Source: CAZTAK01 sp964611585 (GTDB lineage Bacteria; Pseudomonadota; Alphaproteobacteria; SHVP01). From it: a stretch of DNA of 37,867 nt. The position numbers and the translations under genes were made by a program. The stretch lies in NCBI GenBank assembly GCA_964611585.1, contig CAZTAK010000020.1, positions 1 through 37,867 on the forward strand, in the 5' to 3' direction. Numbering within the stretch: the stretch's first letter is position 1; each line of letters begins with the position of its first letter. Positions 28,725 to 36,805 of this stretch are shown here, one piece after another. The notes under the pieces were generated by a model. The model made no database searches. It saw only the letters and a program-made list of their open reading frames with translations, and was not told the DNA's origin.

Positions 28725-29486
28725 ATGAGCCTGCACAAATTCGCCAATCCCGCCCGCTTCGTCCGGCTCAGTTCGGCCGTGTTGCCGTGGCTGTGGCTGG
28801 CAACGGCGATGCTGATTGCGGTGGCCCTCTACCTCGGCCTGTTCGTGGCGCCGGCGGACTTTCGGCAGGGCGAAAGCATGCGCATCATGTACGTGCATGT
28901 ACCGAGCGCCTGGATGTCGATGTACATCTACACCGTGATGGTGGTGGCGAGCGCCGTCGGCCTGGTGTGGCGGCACCCGCTGGCCGACCTGACCGCGAAG
29001 GCGAGTGCGCCGGTGGGCGCGGCGTTCACCGCGCTCGCGCTGGTGACGGGATCGCTGTGGGGCCAGCCGATGTGGGGCACCTGGTGGGTATGGGATGCGC
29101 GGCTCACCTCGGTGCTGGTGCTGTTGTTTCTCTATCTCGGCTACATGGCGCTGTGGCAAGCCTTCGAAGACCCGAACCGCGGCGCGCGCGCAGCCGCGAT
29201 CCTGGCCCTGGTGGGCGCCGTCAACGTGCCGATCATCAAGTTTTCGGTCGACTGGTGGAGCTCGCTCCACCAACCGGCCAGCGTTGTGAACCTTTCGGGT
29301 CCGACAATCCATATTTCGATGCTGCTGCCGTTGCTGCTGATGGCGGTCGGCTTCATGGCCTATTACGCGGCGTTGGTGATCGTCCGCATCCAGCGCGAAA
29401 TCGTGGCGCGAAAACTTCGCGTGTTGCGGTTGATGCAGGCGGCACCGGACGGCGTCGCCATACAGGCGGCGGCGCACCAATCCTGA
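28725..29486 (+). CDS. ccmC: Heme-handling membrane protein CcmC
   Basis: Protein that presents heme to CcmE in the periplasm. It has 253 residues and six membrane helices. The tryptophan-rich WWD motif WGTWWVWDARLTS is at about 117-129. One of the flanking heme-ligand histidines is His58 in YVHVPSAWMS; the second lies in the LHQPASV loop after the WWD segment. The ATG at 28725 yields MSLHKFANPARF. Gene order with ccmB and ccmD matches System I clusters. Confidence 0.96.
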   Translation: MSLHKFANPARFVRLSSAVLPWLWLATAMLIAVALYLGLFVAPADFRQGESMRIMYVHVPSAWMSMYIYTVMVVASAVGLVWRHPLADLTAKASAPVGAAFTALALVTGSLWGQPMWGTWWVWDARLTSVLVLLFLYLGYMALWQAFEDPNRGARAAAILALVGAVNVPIIKFSVDWWSSLHQPASVVNLSGPTIHISMLLPLLLMAVGFMAYYAALVIVRIQREIVARKLRVLRLMQAAPDGVAIQAAAHQS

Positions 29487-29523
29487 AGCGGCAAGCGCCA
29501 CCTGTCCCCTTCCGATCGAGACG

Positions 29524-29739
29524 ATGATGAATGCGATCCAGGATTTTTTGGCGATGGGCGGTTACGGCGCATTCGTTTGGCCCGCCTTCATTGTCACGGC
29601 TGTGGTGATGATCGTGCTGATCGTGGTCAGCCAACGCGCCCTCAGAGCCGATCAGCGCGCCTTGAAGGCATTGCAGGCGCTACGCCGGCCGCACCGCGAC
29701 GGCCCTTCAGAGAGCCCGGGTGAGGCGCGTGAAACCTAA
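29524..29739 (+). CDS. ccmD: Cytochrome c maturation protein CcmD
   Basis: Small single-span membrane protein (71 residues) that stabilises CcmC-CcmE interaction. The family signature is FLAMGGYGAFVWPAF followed by a hydrophobic helix and a basic cytoplasmic tail (RALRADQRALKALQALRR). Two adjacent ATG codons (29524 and 29527) can start it. It overlaps ccmE by 20 bases. Confidence 0.92.
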   Translation: MMNAIQDFLAMGGYGAFVWPAFIVTAVVMIVLIVVSQRALRADQRALKALQALRRPHRDGPSESPGEARET

Positions 29740-30181
29740 ATACCAGCGTTTATATTTGTTGCTGGCGGCGTTGGCGGTCCTCGGCGTGGCCGTCGGCCTG
29801 ATGCTGAGCGCGTTCGAGGAAAACCTCGTTTTCTTCAACAGCCCGACCGACATCCAGGAAAAAGAGATCGGAACCGACCGGCGTTTTCGCCTCGGTGGCC
29901 TGGTCGAAGAAAACTCGGTGCGCCGCGACGCGGATGGCCTGACGACGCGCTTTCGGGTCACCGATCTGATCAATTCCGTCGAAGTCAGATTTACCGGCAT
30001 GCTGCCCGATCTGTTCAGCGAGGGTCAGGGCGTGGTGACCGAAGGGCGCCTCGACGCTTCCGGCATCTTCATCGCGACCGAGGTGCTGGCCAAGCACGAC
30101 GAAAACTACATCCCGGCCGAAGTCGCTGAGGCGCTGAAGAAATCGGGCCAGTGGCGCGGCCCCGGATCGGGCGCCGAATGA
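29720..30181 (+). CDS. ccmE: Periplasmic heme chaperone CcmE
   Basis: Membrane-anchored heme chaperone that carries heme covalently to the CcmFH ligation machinery. It has up to 153 residues: one N-terminal membrane anchor, then an OB-fold (FRLGGLVEENSVRRDADGL). The heme-attaching His126 and Tyr130 are in VLAKHDENYIP, which is the usual histidine-type motif. The start is GTG at 29720 or GTG at 29729 (MKPKYQRLY), both within the end of ccmD; the second gives a more standard N-terminus. It overlaps ccmF by ATGA. Confidence 0.95.
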   Translation: MRRVKPKYQRLYLLLAALAVLGVAVGLMLSAFEENLVFFNSPTDIQEKEIGTDRRFRLGGLVEENSVRRDADGLTTRFRVTDLINSVEVRFTGMLPDLFSEGQGVVTEGRLDASGIFIATEVLAKHDENYIPAEVAEALKKSGQWRGPGSGAE

Positions 30182-32175
30182 TTACCGAGGTCGGGCATTT
30201 TGCGCTGGTCCTTGCGCTCGTCGTCGCCGCGGCGCAGGGCACCCTGCCGCTGATCGGCGCGCACCGCAGTATCGAGTCGTGGACCGCAATCGCGAAACCG
30301 GCGGCGGTGGTGCAATTCATCTTGCTGACGATCGCATTTCTGGCGCTGATGCAGGCGTTCGTCGTATCGGATTTTTCGGTGCTCAACGTGTTCCAGAACT
30401 CGCACACCGAAAAGCCGTTGCTCTACAAGATTTCCGGCGTGTGGGGGAACCACGAGGGATCGCTGCTGTTGTGGGTCCTGATCCTCGCCCTGTTCGGAGC
30501 GGCGGTCGCTGTTTTCGGCACCAACCTGCCGCCTGGACTGCGCGCGCGCGTGATCGCCGTGCAGGGCCTGGTCGGTGTCGGGTTCCTGTTGTTCTTGCTG
30601 TTCACGTCGAACCCGTTCACCCGCCTGATCCCGGCACCGTTCGAGGGGCGCGGCCTCAACCCGCTGTTGCAGGATCCGGGCCTCGCCTTCCACCCGCCGT
30701 TTCTCTATCTGGGCTACGTCGGGTTTTCGGTCGCGTTTTCATTCGCGATCGCGGCGCTGCTTGAAGGCCGCCTCGACGCCGCGTGGGCGCGCTGGGTAAG
30801 GCCGTGGACCCTGGCAGCGTGGATGTTCCTCACCGTCGGCATCGGCCTTGGAAGCTGGTGGGCCTACTACGAACTCGGATGGGGCGGCTGGTGGTTCTGG
30901 GATCCGGTCGAGAACGCTTCGTTCATGCCCTGGCTTGCCGGCACCGCGCTGCTGCACTCGGCGATCGTCGTCGAAAAACGCGACACCCTGAAGGCCTGGA
31001 CGGTACTGCTGGCGATTCTGGCGTTTTCGCTTTCGCTACTCGGAACCTTCATCGTGCGCTCGGGCGTGCTCAATTCGGTGCATTCGTTTGCCAGCGACCC
31101 CACCCGCGGCCTGTTCATTCTCGGGTTTCTGGTGCTCGTGACCGGCGGGTCGCTGACGCTGTTCGCAATCCGGGCGCCGGTCCTCAAAAGCGGCGGCCTG
31201 TTCGCGCCGGTGAGCCGCGAGGGTGCGCTGGTTTTCAACAACCTGTTGCTGGCGAGTGCACTGGCGACGGTGCTCCTTGGCACCCTCTATCCAATGCTGC
31301 TCGATGCCGTCAGCGGCGAGAAGGTGACGGTGGGCCCGCCCTACTTCAACGCGACCTTCGGGCCGTTGATGGTGCCGTTGCTGGCGTTGATGGCCGTCGG
31401 GCCGCTGATACCGTGGAAACGGGCCGATCTCGGCGCCGTCCTGTCGCGGCTCAAATTCATGATCGCCGTGACCGCAGTTGCCGCGCTGGCGGTCTGGTAT
31501 TTCCAGGCAGGCGGGCCGGTACTGGCGATCCTAGGCATGGCGCTGGGGGTATGGCTGGTGGCCGGGGCTGTCGCCGAACTGGCGCTGCGCCTCAAGTTCG
31601 GGCGCGCGTCCCTGCACGACACACTCGCGCGCGCGCGCAATCTGCCGCGGTCTGCCTATGGCGCGGCGCTCGCCCACGGCGGGGTCGGTCTGGTGTTGCT
31701 GGGGATTACCGGCTCGCTGGCCTGGCAGGTGGAATCGCTGCAGGTGATGGCGCCGGGCACGCTCGCCACCGTCGGCCCCTACGAATTCGAATTCCTGGGC
31801 GCGCGCGGTGCGCCGGGTCCCAATTACAGCGCCGTCAAGGGCACGTTCCGGATTTCGCGTGCTGGCCGCGAGATCGGAGTGATGGAAGCCGAAACGCGCG
31901 ACTTTACCACCCCGCCCATGACCACCACCGAGGCCGGAACCCGGCCGACCGCGGGCGGCGATCTTTATGCGGTGATCGGTGAGCCCGACGGACGCGGCGG
32001 CTTCGCGACGCGCCTCTATTACAAGCCGCTGATCAACCTGCTATGGCTCGGCGGTCTGGTGATGGTGCTGGGGGCGCTGGTGTCGCTGAGCGACCGCCGC
32101 CACCGCGTCGGCGCGCCGGCGCGAAAACGAAGCCGCTCGCCGGTCAAGGCGGCGCCGTTGCCAAGCGGCGCTTGA
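30178..32175 (+). CDS. ccmF: Cytochrome c heme lyase subunit CcmF
   Basis: Large membrane component of the heme ligase that attaches heme to apocytochrome c. The protein has 665 residues with many transmembrane helices. The WWD domain is WGGWWFWDPVENASFMPW at about 235-252, and periplasmic histidines include His173 (LAFHPPFLYLGY) and His260 (ALLHSAIV). A large periplasmic C-terminal domain follows before a final helix and a basic tail. The ATG at 30178 overlaps the ccmE stop (ATGA), fixing the start. Confidence 0.97.
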   Translation: MITEVGHFALVLALVVAAAQGTLPLIGAHRSIESWTAIAKPAAVVQFILLTIAFLALMQAFVVSDFSVLNVFQNSHTEKPLLYKISGVWGNHEGSLLLWVLILALFGAAVAVFGTNLPPGLRARVIAVQGLVGVGFLLFLLFTSNPFTRLIPAPFEGRGLNPLLQDPGLAFHPPFLYLGYVGFSVAFSFAIAALLEGRLDAAWARWVRPWTLAAWMFLTVGIGLGSWWAYYELGWGGWWFWDPVENASFMPWLAGTALLHSAIVVEKRDTLKAWTVLLAILAFSLSLLGTFIVRSGVLNSVHSFASDPTRGLFILGFLVLVTGGSLTLFAIRAPVLKSGGLFAPVSREGALVFNNLLLASALATVLLGTLYPMLLDAVSGEKVTVGPPYFNATFGPLMVPLLALMAVGPLIPWKRADLGAVLSRLKFMIAVTAVAALAVWYFQAGGPVLAILGMALGVWLVAGAVAELALRLKFGRASLHDTLARARNLPRSAYGAALAHGGVGLVLLGITGSLAWQVESLQVMAPGTLATVGPYEFEFLGARGAPGPNYSAVKGTFRISRAGREIGVMEAETRDFTTPPMTTTEAGTRPTAGGDLYAVIGEPDGRGGFATRLYYKPLINLLWLGGLVMVLGALVSLSDRRHRVGAPARKRSRSPVKAAPLPSGA

Positions 32176-32184
32176 GACCCGGCC

Positions 32185-32760
32185 ATGCGCCTCAAGTTCT
32201 ACTTGCCGCTCGGCCTTTTCCTGGCGCTGGTGATCGCCTTTTCCATCGGGCTGACGTTGAACCCGCGCGAGATCCCCTCGGCCCTGATCGGCAAACCGGT
32301 TCCCGACTTCGATATGCCGCCGCTGCCGGGCTATGAAGAGGGCCTTTCCACGGCCGACTTCACCGGCGGCGAAGTGGCCATCGTCAATGTGTTCGCCTCC
32401 TGGTGCCGCCCCTGCCGCGAGGAGCATCCGGTTTTCATGGAATTCGCACGCACCAACGACATCCCGATTTACGGCATCAACTACCGCGACGACCCCGAGA
32501 ACGCGCTGGCCTGGCTGCGGGCGCTGGGCGACCCCTATACCAAGATCGGCGCCGATCTTGACGGACGCCAGAGCATCGAATGGGGGATCTATGGCGTCCC
32601 CGAGACGTTTGTCGTCGATGGCGCCGGGACCATCATCTTCAAGCACGTCGCCCAGGTGACGCCGAAGTTACTGCGCCGCAAGATAGTACCCCTGATCGAA
32701 CAGGCCCGCGCCGAAGACGCGGCGCGCCGCAACGCGCGCGCCGAGACGGAAGCGGAATGA
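32185..32760 (+). CDS. ccmG: Thiol:disulfide interchange protein CcmG/DsbE
   Basis: Membrane-anchored periplasmic thioredoxin that reduces the apocytochrome heme-binding cysteines. The protein has 191 residues: one N-terminal membrane anchor (about 5-24), then a thioredoxin fold. The active site is Cys74/Cys77 in ASWCRPCREEHP. GINYRDDPENALAWL and the cis-proline loop IYGVPETFVVD are typical of CcmG. The C-terminal 20 residues are Ala/Arg/Glu-rich. It follows ccmF by 9 bases and overlaps ccmH. Confidence 0.96.
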   Translation: MRLKFYLPLGLFLALVIAFSIGLTLNPREIPSALIGKPVPDFDMPPLPGYEEGLSTADFTGGEVAIVNVFASWCRPCREEHPVFMEFARTNDIPIYGINYRDDPENALAWLRALGDPYTKIGADLDGRQSIEWGIYGVPETFVVDGAGTIIFKHVAQVTPKLLRRKIVPLIEQARAEDAARRNARAETEAE

Positions 32761-33242
32761 TGCCGGCCTCGCGCCTTTTGGCCTTGCTTGCGGTCGCGTT
32801 CCTCGTCGCCTTCGCAGTGCCCGCGACGGCGCAGCAGATTGACTCGCCGCTCGCCAATCCGACGCTCGAAGCGCGCGCCCGGGCGCTCCACAACCAGCTC
32901 CGCTGCCTGGTGTGCCAGAACCAGACGATCGCCGAATCCGATGCCGATCTCGCCCGAGACCTGCGAATCATCGTGCGCGAACGGATCCTGGCCGGCGATA
33001 CCGATCCCAAGGTGCTGGATTATGTCGGCGCGCGATTCGGCGACTGGGTGTTGATGAAGCCGCCGTTCAAGGCCTCGACGTTGCTGCTGTGGCTGGGCCC
33101 GGTGGTAATCTTGCTGCTGGCCGGGGCGGGTGTCGCCGTCTACCTGCGCCGTCACACCGGTTTGGTGGCAGCACCGCTGTCCGAGGACGAACGCCGCCGC
33201 ATCGACGCCCTGCTGAATGAATCGGCGGACGAGCCGCACTGA
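32757..33242 (+). CDS. ccmH: Cytochrome c maturation protein CcmH (CcmL)
   Basis: Periplasmic, membrane-anchored thiol oxidoreductase of the heme ligation complex. The protein has 161 residues: a signal peptide ending near VPATAQQ, then the family motif LRCLVCQNQTI with Cys50 and Cys53, ADLARDLRIIVRERI, FGDWVLMKPPF, one C-terminal transmembrane helix (about 105-126) and a short cytoplasmic tail. Two tandem ATG codons (32757, 32760) overlap the ccmG stop. It is the short form; the TPR part is a separate gene (ccmI). Confidence 0.95.
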   Translation: MMPASRLLALLAVAFLVAFAVPATAQQIDSPLANPTLEARARALHNQLRCLVCQNQTIAESDADLARDLRIIVRERILAGDTDPKVLDYVGARFGDWVLMKPPFKASTLLLWLGPVVILLLAGAGVAVYLRRHTGLVAAPLSEDERRRIDALLNESADEPH

Positions 33243-33254
33243 CCAGGCCGACCG

Positions 33255-34664
33255 ATGGTTTTGACCCTAATCCTGGCGGCGATGACCGCGGCCGTTGTTG
33301 CGGCCCTTGCCGTGCCGGCGCTTCGGACGCGCCACACCAAGCCGCGCCGCGCCGAATTTGACCTCGCGGTCTACCGCGACCAGTTGCGCGACCTTGATGC
33401 CGATCTCGAACGCGGCGTGATTTCGGGTGCGGAAGAGGAAGCGGCGCGGACCGAAATCATGCGCCGGATGCTTGCGGCGGCACCCGAGGGTGGCCCCGAC
33501 CCGGGATCGGCAGCGCCCCCGGTCCGGCCCGGCGGGCTGCGGCTAGGAACTGTGATCGGGATTGCTCTGCTGGTGCCGGCGTTTGCGGTCCTACTTTATT
33601 TGCTTCAGGGCGCGCCGGCCGAACCGGATCGGCCCATCGCCGGGCGCTTCGAGCAGGAACCTTCCGGGGCGGAGTTCCAGGCCCGCGTCGTGGAACGGAT
33701 TGCTTCGCTCCGGGAACAGCTCGGCGCCGATCCTGAAAACCTCCCCGCCTGGATCGATCTCGGGCAGACGTATTTGACGGCCTCACAATTCACCTTGGCC
33801 GCCGGAGCGTTCGCCGCCGCCACCGCGCTCGCCCCCGATCGCCCCGGCCCGCACGCGCTGCTGGGCGAAGCGATGGTCTATGCCGCACAAGGCACCGTCG
33901 TGCCACCGGCCAAAATTGAATTCGAAATCGCGCTCGCTGGTGAACCGGACAATGTCGCCGCGCGGTTCTATCTCGCGCTCGAACGCGCCCAGGCGGGAGA
34001 ACTTCAGCAGGCGTTCGACCAATGGCTCGCGCTCTATCGCGATTCGCCTGCGGGCGCATCATGGCTGGGTCCGGTTCTATCGTACTTACAGGAAACGGCG
34101 CGCGATCTCGATATCGACCTGGCCGCAGTTCTGCCTGAACTCGACAGTAGTCCGCCGCCCCCGGGTGCTGGTCTCACGCGCGCGGAAATCGACGCGGCGC
34201 AGGCGATGTCAGACGAAGAACGCGAATCCTTCATCCGTGACATGGTCGAGCGCCTCGCGGCCCGGCTCGTGGACGAACCCGGCGACGCCGAAGGCTGGCT
34301 GCGGCTCGCCCGCTCGTGGGTGGTGCTGGGCGAAAGCGACAAGGCGCGAGAGGCCTTGGACCGCGCCACCGCCTTGAGGCCGGGCGACGTCGAGGTGCTG
34401 GACGGGTATGCCCGCGCCCTACGCGAGCTCAGTCCACCAGGCCCGATACTCGCGCCCGAATTGCTCGAAATCTACGGGCAGATACTCGACCTCGACCCGG
34501 CCCACCCTGACGCCCTCTTTTTCTTGGGCCTGGGGGCGCTCCAGACCGAAGATCGGACCGCTGCGCTGGGCTATTGGGAGCGACTATTGCCGCTGCTCGA
34601 ACCGGGCACCGAAATCCACCGCATCGTCGCCAGCGAACTGGAAACGCTGCGTGCCGGGAAGTGA
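33255..34664 (+). CDS. ccmI: Cytochrome c maturation TPR protein CcmI
   Basis: Apocytochrome c chaperone that delivers the polypeptide to CcmFH. The protein has 469 residues. Two transmembrane helices (near the N-terminus and at about 95-116) flank a cytoplasmic loop with the family motif DLAVYRDQLRDLDADLERGV. The periplasmic part has TPR-like repeats, e.g. PAWIDLGQTYLTASQFTLAA and AEGWLRLARSWVVLGESDKA. It is the last gene of ccmABCDEFGHI, 12 bases after ccmH, and is followed by a tandem repeat and a perfect hairpin. Confidence 0.93.
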   Translation: MVLTLILAAMTAAVVAALAVPALRTRHTKPRRAEFDLAVYRDQLRDLDADLERGVISGAEEEAARTEIMRRMLAAAPEGGPDPGSAAPPVRPGGLRLGTVIGIALLVPAFAVLLYLLQGAPAEPDRPIAGRFEQEPSGAEFQARVVERIASLREQLGADPENLPAWIDLGQTYLTASQFTLAAGAFAAATALAPDRPGPHALLGEAMVYAAQGTVVPPAKIEFEIALAGEPDNVAARFYLALERAQAGELQQAFDQWLALYRDSPAGASWLGPVLSYLQETARDLDIDLAAVLPELDSSPPPPGAGLTRAEIDAAQAMSDEERESFIRDMVERLAARLVDEPGDAEGWLRLARSWVVLGESDKAREALDRATALRPGDVEVLDGYARALRELSPPGPILAPELLEIYGQILDLDPAHPDALFFLGLGALQTEDRTAALGYWERLLPLLEPGTEIHRIVASELETLRAGK

Positions 34665-34674
34665 CCGTAACGCC

Positions 34675-34720
34675 GGCAGGAGGCCAATCCGGCAGGAGGC
34701 CAATCCGGCAGGAGGCCAAT
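34675..34720 (+). repeat. 16-base tandem repeat, about 2.9 copies
   Basis: GGCAGGAGGCCAATCC is repeated at 34675-34690 and 34691-34706, with a third partial copy at 34707-34720. A fourth AGGAGGC occurs in the adjacent hairpin. Each unit contains AGGAGG, which is identical to the core Shine-Dalgarno sequence, although no start codon follows at a suitable distance. Confidence 0.9.
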
Positions 34721-34723
34721 AAA

Positions 34724-34757
34724 GTAGGAGGCGTCCTTGGGGGAAGACGCCTCCTAC
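34724..34757 (+). terminator. Perfect 12-base hairpin after ccmI
   Basis: GTAGGAGGCGTC (34724-34735) pairs perfectly with GACGCCTCCTAC (34746-34757) around a 10-base loop. It lies 60 bases past the ccmI stop. No T run follows, so intrinsic termination is doubtful; it could be a 3'-end stabilising hairpin or Rho-linked structure. Confidence 0.5.
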
Positions 34758-35185
34758 GACATTACGGGTCCTATGGGGGTTGGATCCGCAAACGCTATGC
34801 AACAGGGTCGACGGTTATGGTGCCGACCGGCTGCAACTTTCACCTCCCGTTGCGGCAAGCGGCGGGCCAACCCGGTCTGTCGTGGCAAAGGGGCTAATAA
34901 CGGCTGAAACTTGCCAAAAAACACGAGTCTGGCCGGGGTCTGGGGGTGCTCTAACTTGGGACACTGGCCCTTCTTGAAACATACATTGGCCCAAATCGGG
35001 ACAACAATAGGGCGCTGCGCCCCCCGCCATCCGGGTGCGAAAAGCGAAAGGCTCCGGGGGCTGGAATTCTTCCCGTTTCCGCCCATATTTCCAATAACGC
35101 CCTCTTGTTCAAGGCATTGCAGAAGCATTCACCTTGGCTCCCTCGGCATCGAAGCCAACACTGAGCGGATACGAAGGAGCACGAA

Positions 35186-35446
35186 ATGCAAATCGGGACG
35201 GGGTTCACGCTCACGACCCCGGTAGCGCCAGAAACGCGGACCAACACGCCGGGGCCGCGCCGCGTCGAAGACCAGCAGACGGAACGTCCGGTCACCGAGA
35301 CCGGCAGCACCGAACCGCGGCAGCAAGAGGAAGTGCAGGCTCGCGACGACGAAGCTCGCCGCGAACTCGATGCCGCCGAACGGCAGGAACGCCGCGACGA
35401 GGACGACGAAGAACGGAACGGCGACCGGGTTGATATCCGAGTCTGA
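35186..35446 (+). CDS. Small highly charged orphan protein
   Basis: An 86-residue protein that I do not recognise. A good ribosome site (AAGGAGC, 5 bases before ATG) and an intrinsic terminator 18 bases after the stop make it a credible single-gene unit. Residues 1-45 are polar and Thr/Pro-rich (MQIGTGFTLTTPVAPETRTN), resembling a disordered linker. Residues about 46-86 are dominated by Glu, Asp, Arg and Gln with an alternating pattern suggestive of a single charged helix or coiled coil. There is no signal peptide, membrane helix, Cys or His. The function is unknown. Confidence 0.72.
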   Translation: MQIGTGFTLTTPVAPETRTNTPGPRRVEDQQTERPVTETGSTEPRQQEEVQARDDEARRELDAAERQERRDEDDEERNGDRVDIRV

Positions 35447-35464
35447 TCCCGGGCCTCCGACAGG

Positions 35465-35491
35465 AAAAAGGCGTCTGCGGGCGCCTTTTTT
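35465..35491 (+). terminator. Intrinsic terminator of the small charged protein gene
   Basis: AAAAAGGCG pairs with CGCCTTTTT around an 8-base loop, and six T close the structure at 35486-35491. The A-run before the stem makes it potentially bidirectional. It lies 18 bases past the stop at 35446. Confidence 0.88.
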
Positions 35492-35556
35492 GATTCCAGT
35501 CCGGTGCGCGATGCCGCCCGCTGGACGGTGGGGCGCACCAGTGCCAGAGTGCCGCC

Positions 35557-36132
35557 ATGACCCGGGCCAAGACGATTCCCTTCCCTGCCGGTTTGCCGGG
35601 ACCGGTCACCTACAAGATTCCCGAAGGCGACAACCGGATTCGCGCTGTCTGTGACACCTGCGGCTTCGTGAACTACGTCAACCCAAGAGTCGTGGTCGGC
35701 GCCGTGTGCACGTTCGAGGACCGCTATTTATTATGCCGGCGCGCGATCGAACCGCGCACCGGCTACTGGACCATCCCCGCCGGATTCCTCGAAGAGAAAG
35801 AATCTACCGAGGCCGGCGCCCGCCGCGAGGCTCAGGAAGAGGCCGGTGTCGACATCGCCATCGACGCACTGCTGGCGGTCTACAGCATCGACCGTATCTC
35901 TCAGGTGCAGTTGATTTACCGAGCCGTCTTGCCCGGGCCGGACCTGGCGCCGGGGCCCGAAACCATCGAAGCCAGATTCTTCCTGTGGGATGAAATCCCG
36001 TGGACCGAGATCGCCTTCCCGTCGGTGCATTGGGCGCTTCATCAGCACCGCGAGGTCGCGGGCACGCAAATCTTCGCGCCCTTCGTCAACCCGGCTGGCG
36101 AAACCTCCGATTTCAGCCAGCACGGATTGTAG
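35557..36132 (+). CDS. NUDIX hydrolase with half zinc ribbon
   Basis: A 191-residue NUDIX hydrolase, cleaving a nucleoside diphosphate linked to an unknown moiety. The NUDIX box is intact from Gly76 (GFLEEKESTEAGARREAQEE, then AGV), with Glu82, Arg90, Glu91, Glu94 and Glu95 in the expected places. The region before it (RAVCDTCGFVNYVNPRVVVG) is the second half of the zinc-ribbon linker seen in NudC-like enzymes; only one CxxC pair (Cys32/Cys35) is present because the N-terminus (MTRAKTIPFPAGLPGPVTYK) lacks the first pair. I have seen similar N-termini in alphaproteobacterial homologues, so this is probably a real subfamily. It converges on yciB with a 3-base spacer. Confidence 0.92.
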   Translation: MTRAKTIPFPAGLPGPVTYKIPEGDNRIRAVCDTCGFVNYVNPRVVVGAVCTFEDRYLLCRRAIEPRTGYWTIPAGFLEEKESTEAGARREAQEEAGVDIAIDALLAVYSIDRISQVQLIYRAVLPGPDLAPGPETIEARFFLWDEIPWTEIAFPSVHWALHQHREVAGTQIFAPFVNPAGETSDFSQHGL

Positions 36133-36135
36133 GCT

Positions 36136-36717
36136 TCAGTCCTCGGCCTCGTCGTCGGGGCGATAGCGGGCGATCAATGGCATCTGGGCGAGGCTGAACA
36201 GCACCGTCAACGGCATGATGCCGAAGACCTTGAAGTTCACCCACATGTCTGTCGTGACATTGCGCCAGACGATTTCGTTGACGATGGCAAGGGCGAAGAA
36301 GAACAACGCCCAACGGAAGCTGAGCTTGCGCCATCCGGTCTCGTTCAGTGCGAATACGGCCCCCAGTAGCGGCCGCAGCAACGGCCGGCCCATCGCCAGC
36401 CCGCCGAGCAAGATGACGCCGAACAGGGTATTGACGATGGTGGGCTTGAGCTTGATGAAAAGTTCGTCGTTGAGCGCCACCGTCAGCCCGCCGAACACCA
36501 GCACGAACACCGCGGTGGCGAGCGGCAGCATGGGCAGGCGCCGTTCCAGCCAATAATTCGTCCCCAGCGAGACTACCGTCGCGGCCATGAAAGCCGCGGT
36601 GCCGCCGATGATGCCGAAACGCGCATTGGCGACGAAGAACACCACCAGCGGCCCTATATCGATCAGGAACTTGAGCAACGGATTGGGGGCGGCGCGCACG
36701 CCGGTCTGTTCAGTCAT
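36136..36717 (-). CDS. yciB: Septation protein A / inner membrane protein YciB
   Basis: A 193-residue integral membrane protein of the YciB/IspZ family with about five hydrophobic helices. Conserved blocks are LLKFLIDIGPLVVFFVANAR, LKPTIVNTLFGVILLGG, LNETGWRKLSFRWALFFF and WVNFKVFGIMPLT. The family is linked to septation and envelope integrity, but no biochemical activity is established. It is convergent with the NUDIX gene and divergent from the SAM hydrolase gene, so it is probably monocistronic. Confidence 0.94.
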   Translation of the reverse strand: MTEQTGVRAAPNPLLKFLIDIGPLVVFFVANARFGIIGGTAAFMAATVVSLGTNYWLERRLPMLPLATAVFVLVFGGLTVALNDELFIKLKPTIVNTLFGVILLGGLAMGRPLLRPLLGAVFALNETGWRKLSFRWALFFFALAIVNEIVWRNVTTDMWVNFKVFGIMPLTVLFSLAQMPLIARYRPDDEAED

Positions 36718-36805
36718 GAAATCAGGATAAGGCGTCGAGGACGGGGATGTAACCGTCTGGAGTTGCGCTTTTCATGGCAGCCCTTGCCCCCCATAGTGCT
36801 TCATC

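Larger units (their letters stand above)
34665..35185. other. Non-coding spacer between ccmI and the small charged protein gene
   Basis: 521 bases without a supported gene. The first 95 hold the tandem AGGAGGC repeat and a 12-base-stem hairpin. The remainder is less strictly codon-structured than the flanks and has short inverted pieces (such as GGGCGCTGCGCCCC near 35011), but no recognisable gene, transposase remnant or RNA. The last 15 bases carry AAGGAGC, the ribosome site of the next gene. Confidence 0.6.

Noticed and set aside
34754..35128. 124-codon minus-strand open frame in the spacer after ccmI
   Set aside because: No recognisable domain, no ribosome site seen, and one end overlaps the hairpin arm; not enough to call a gene.
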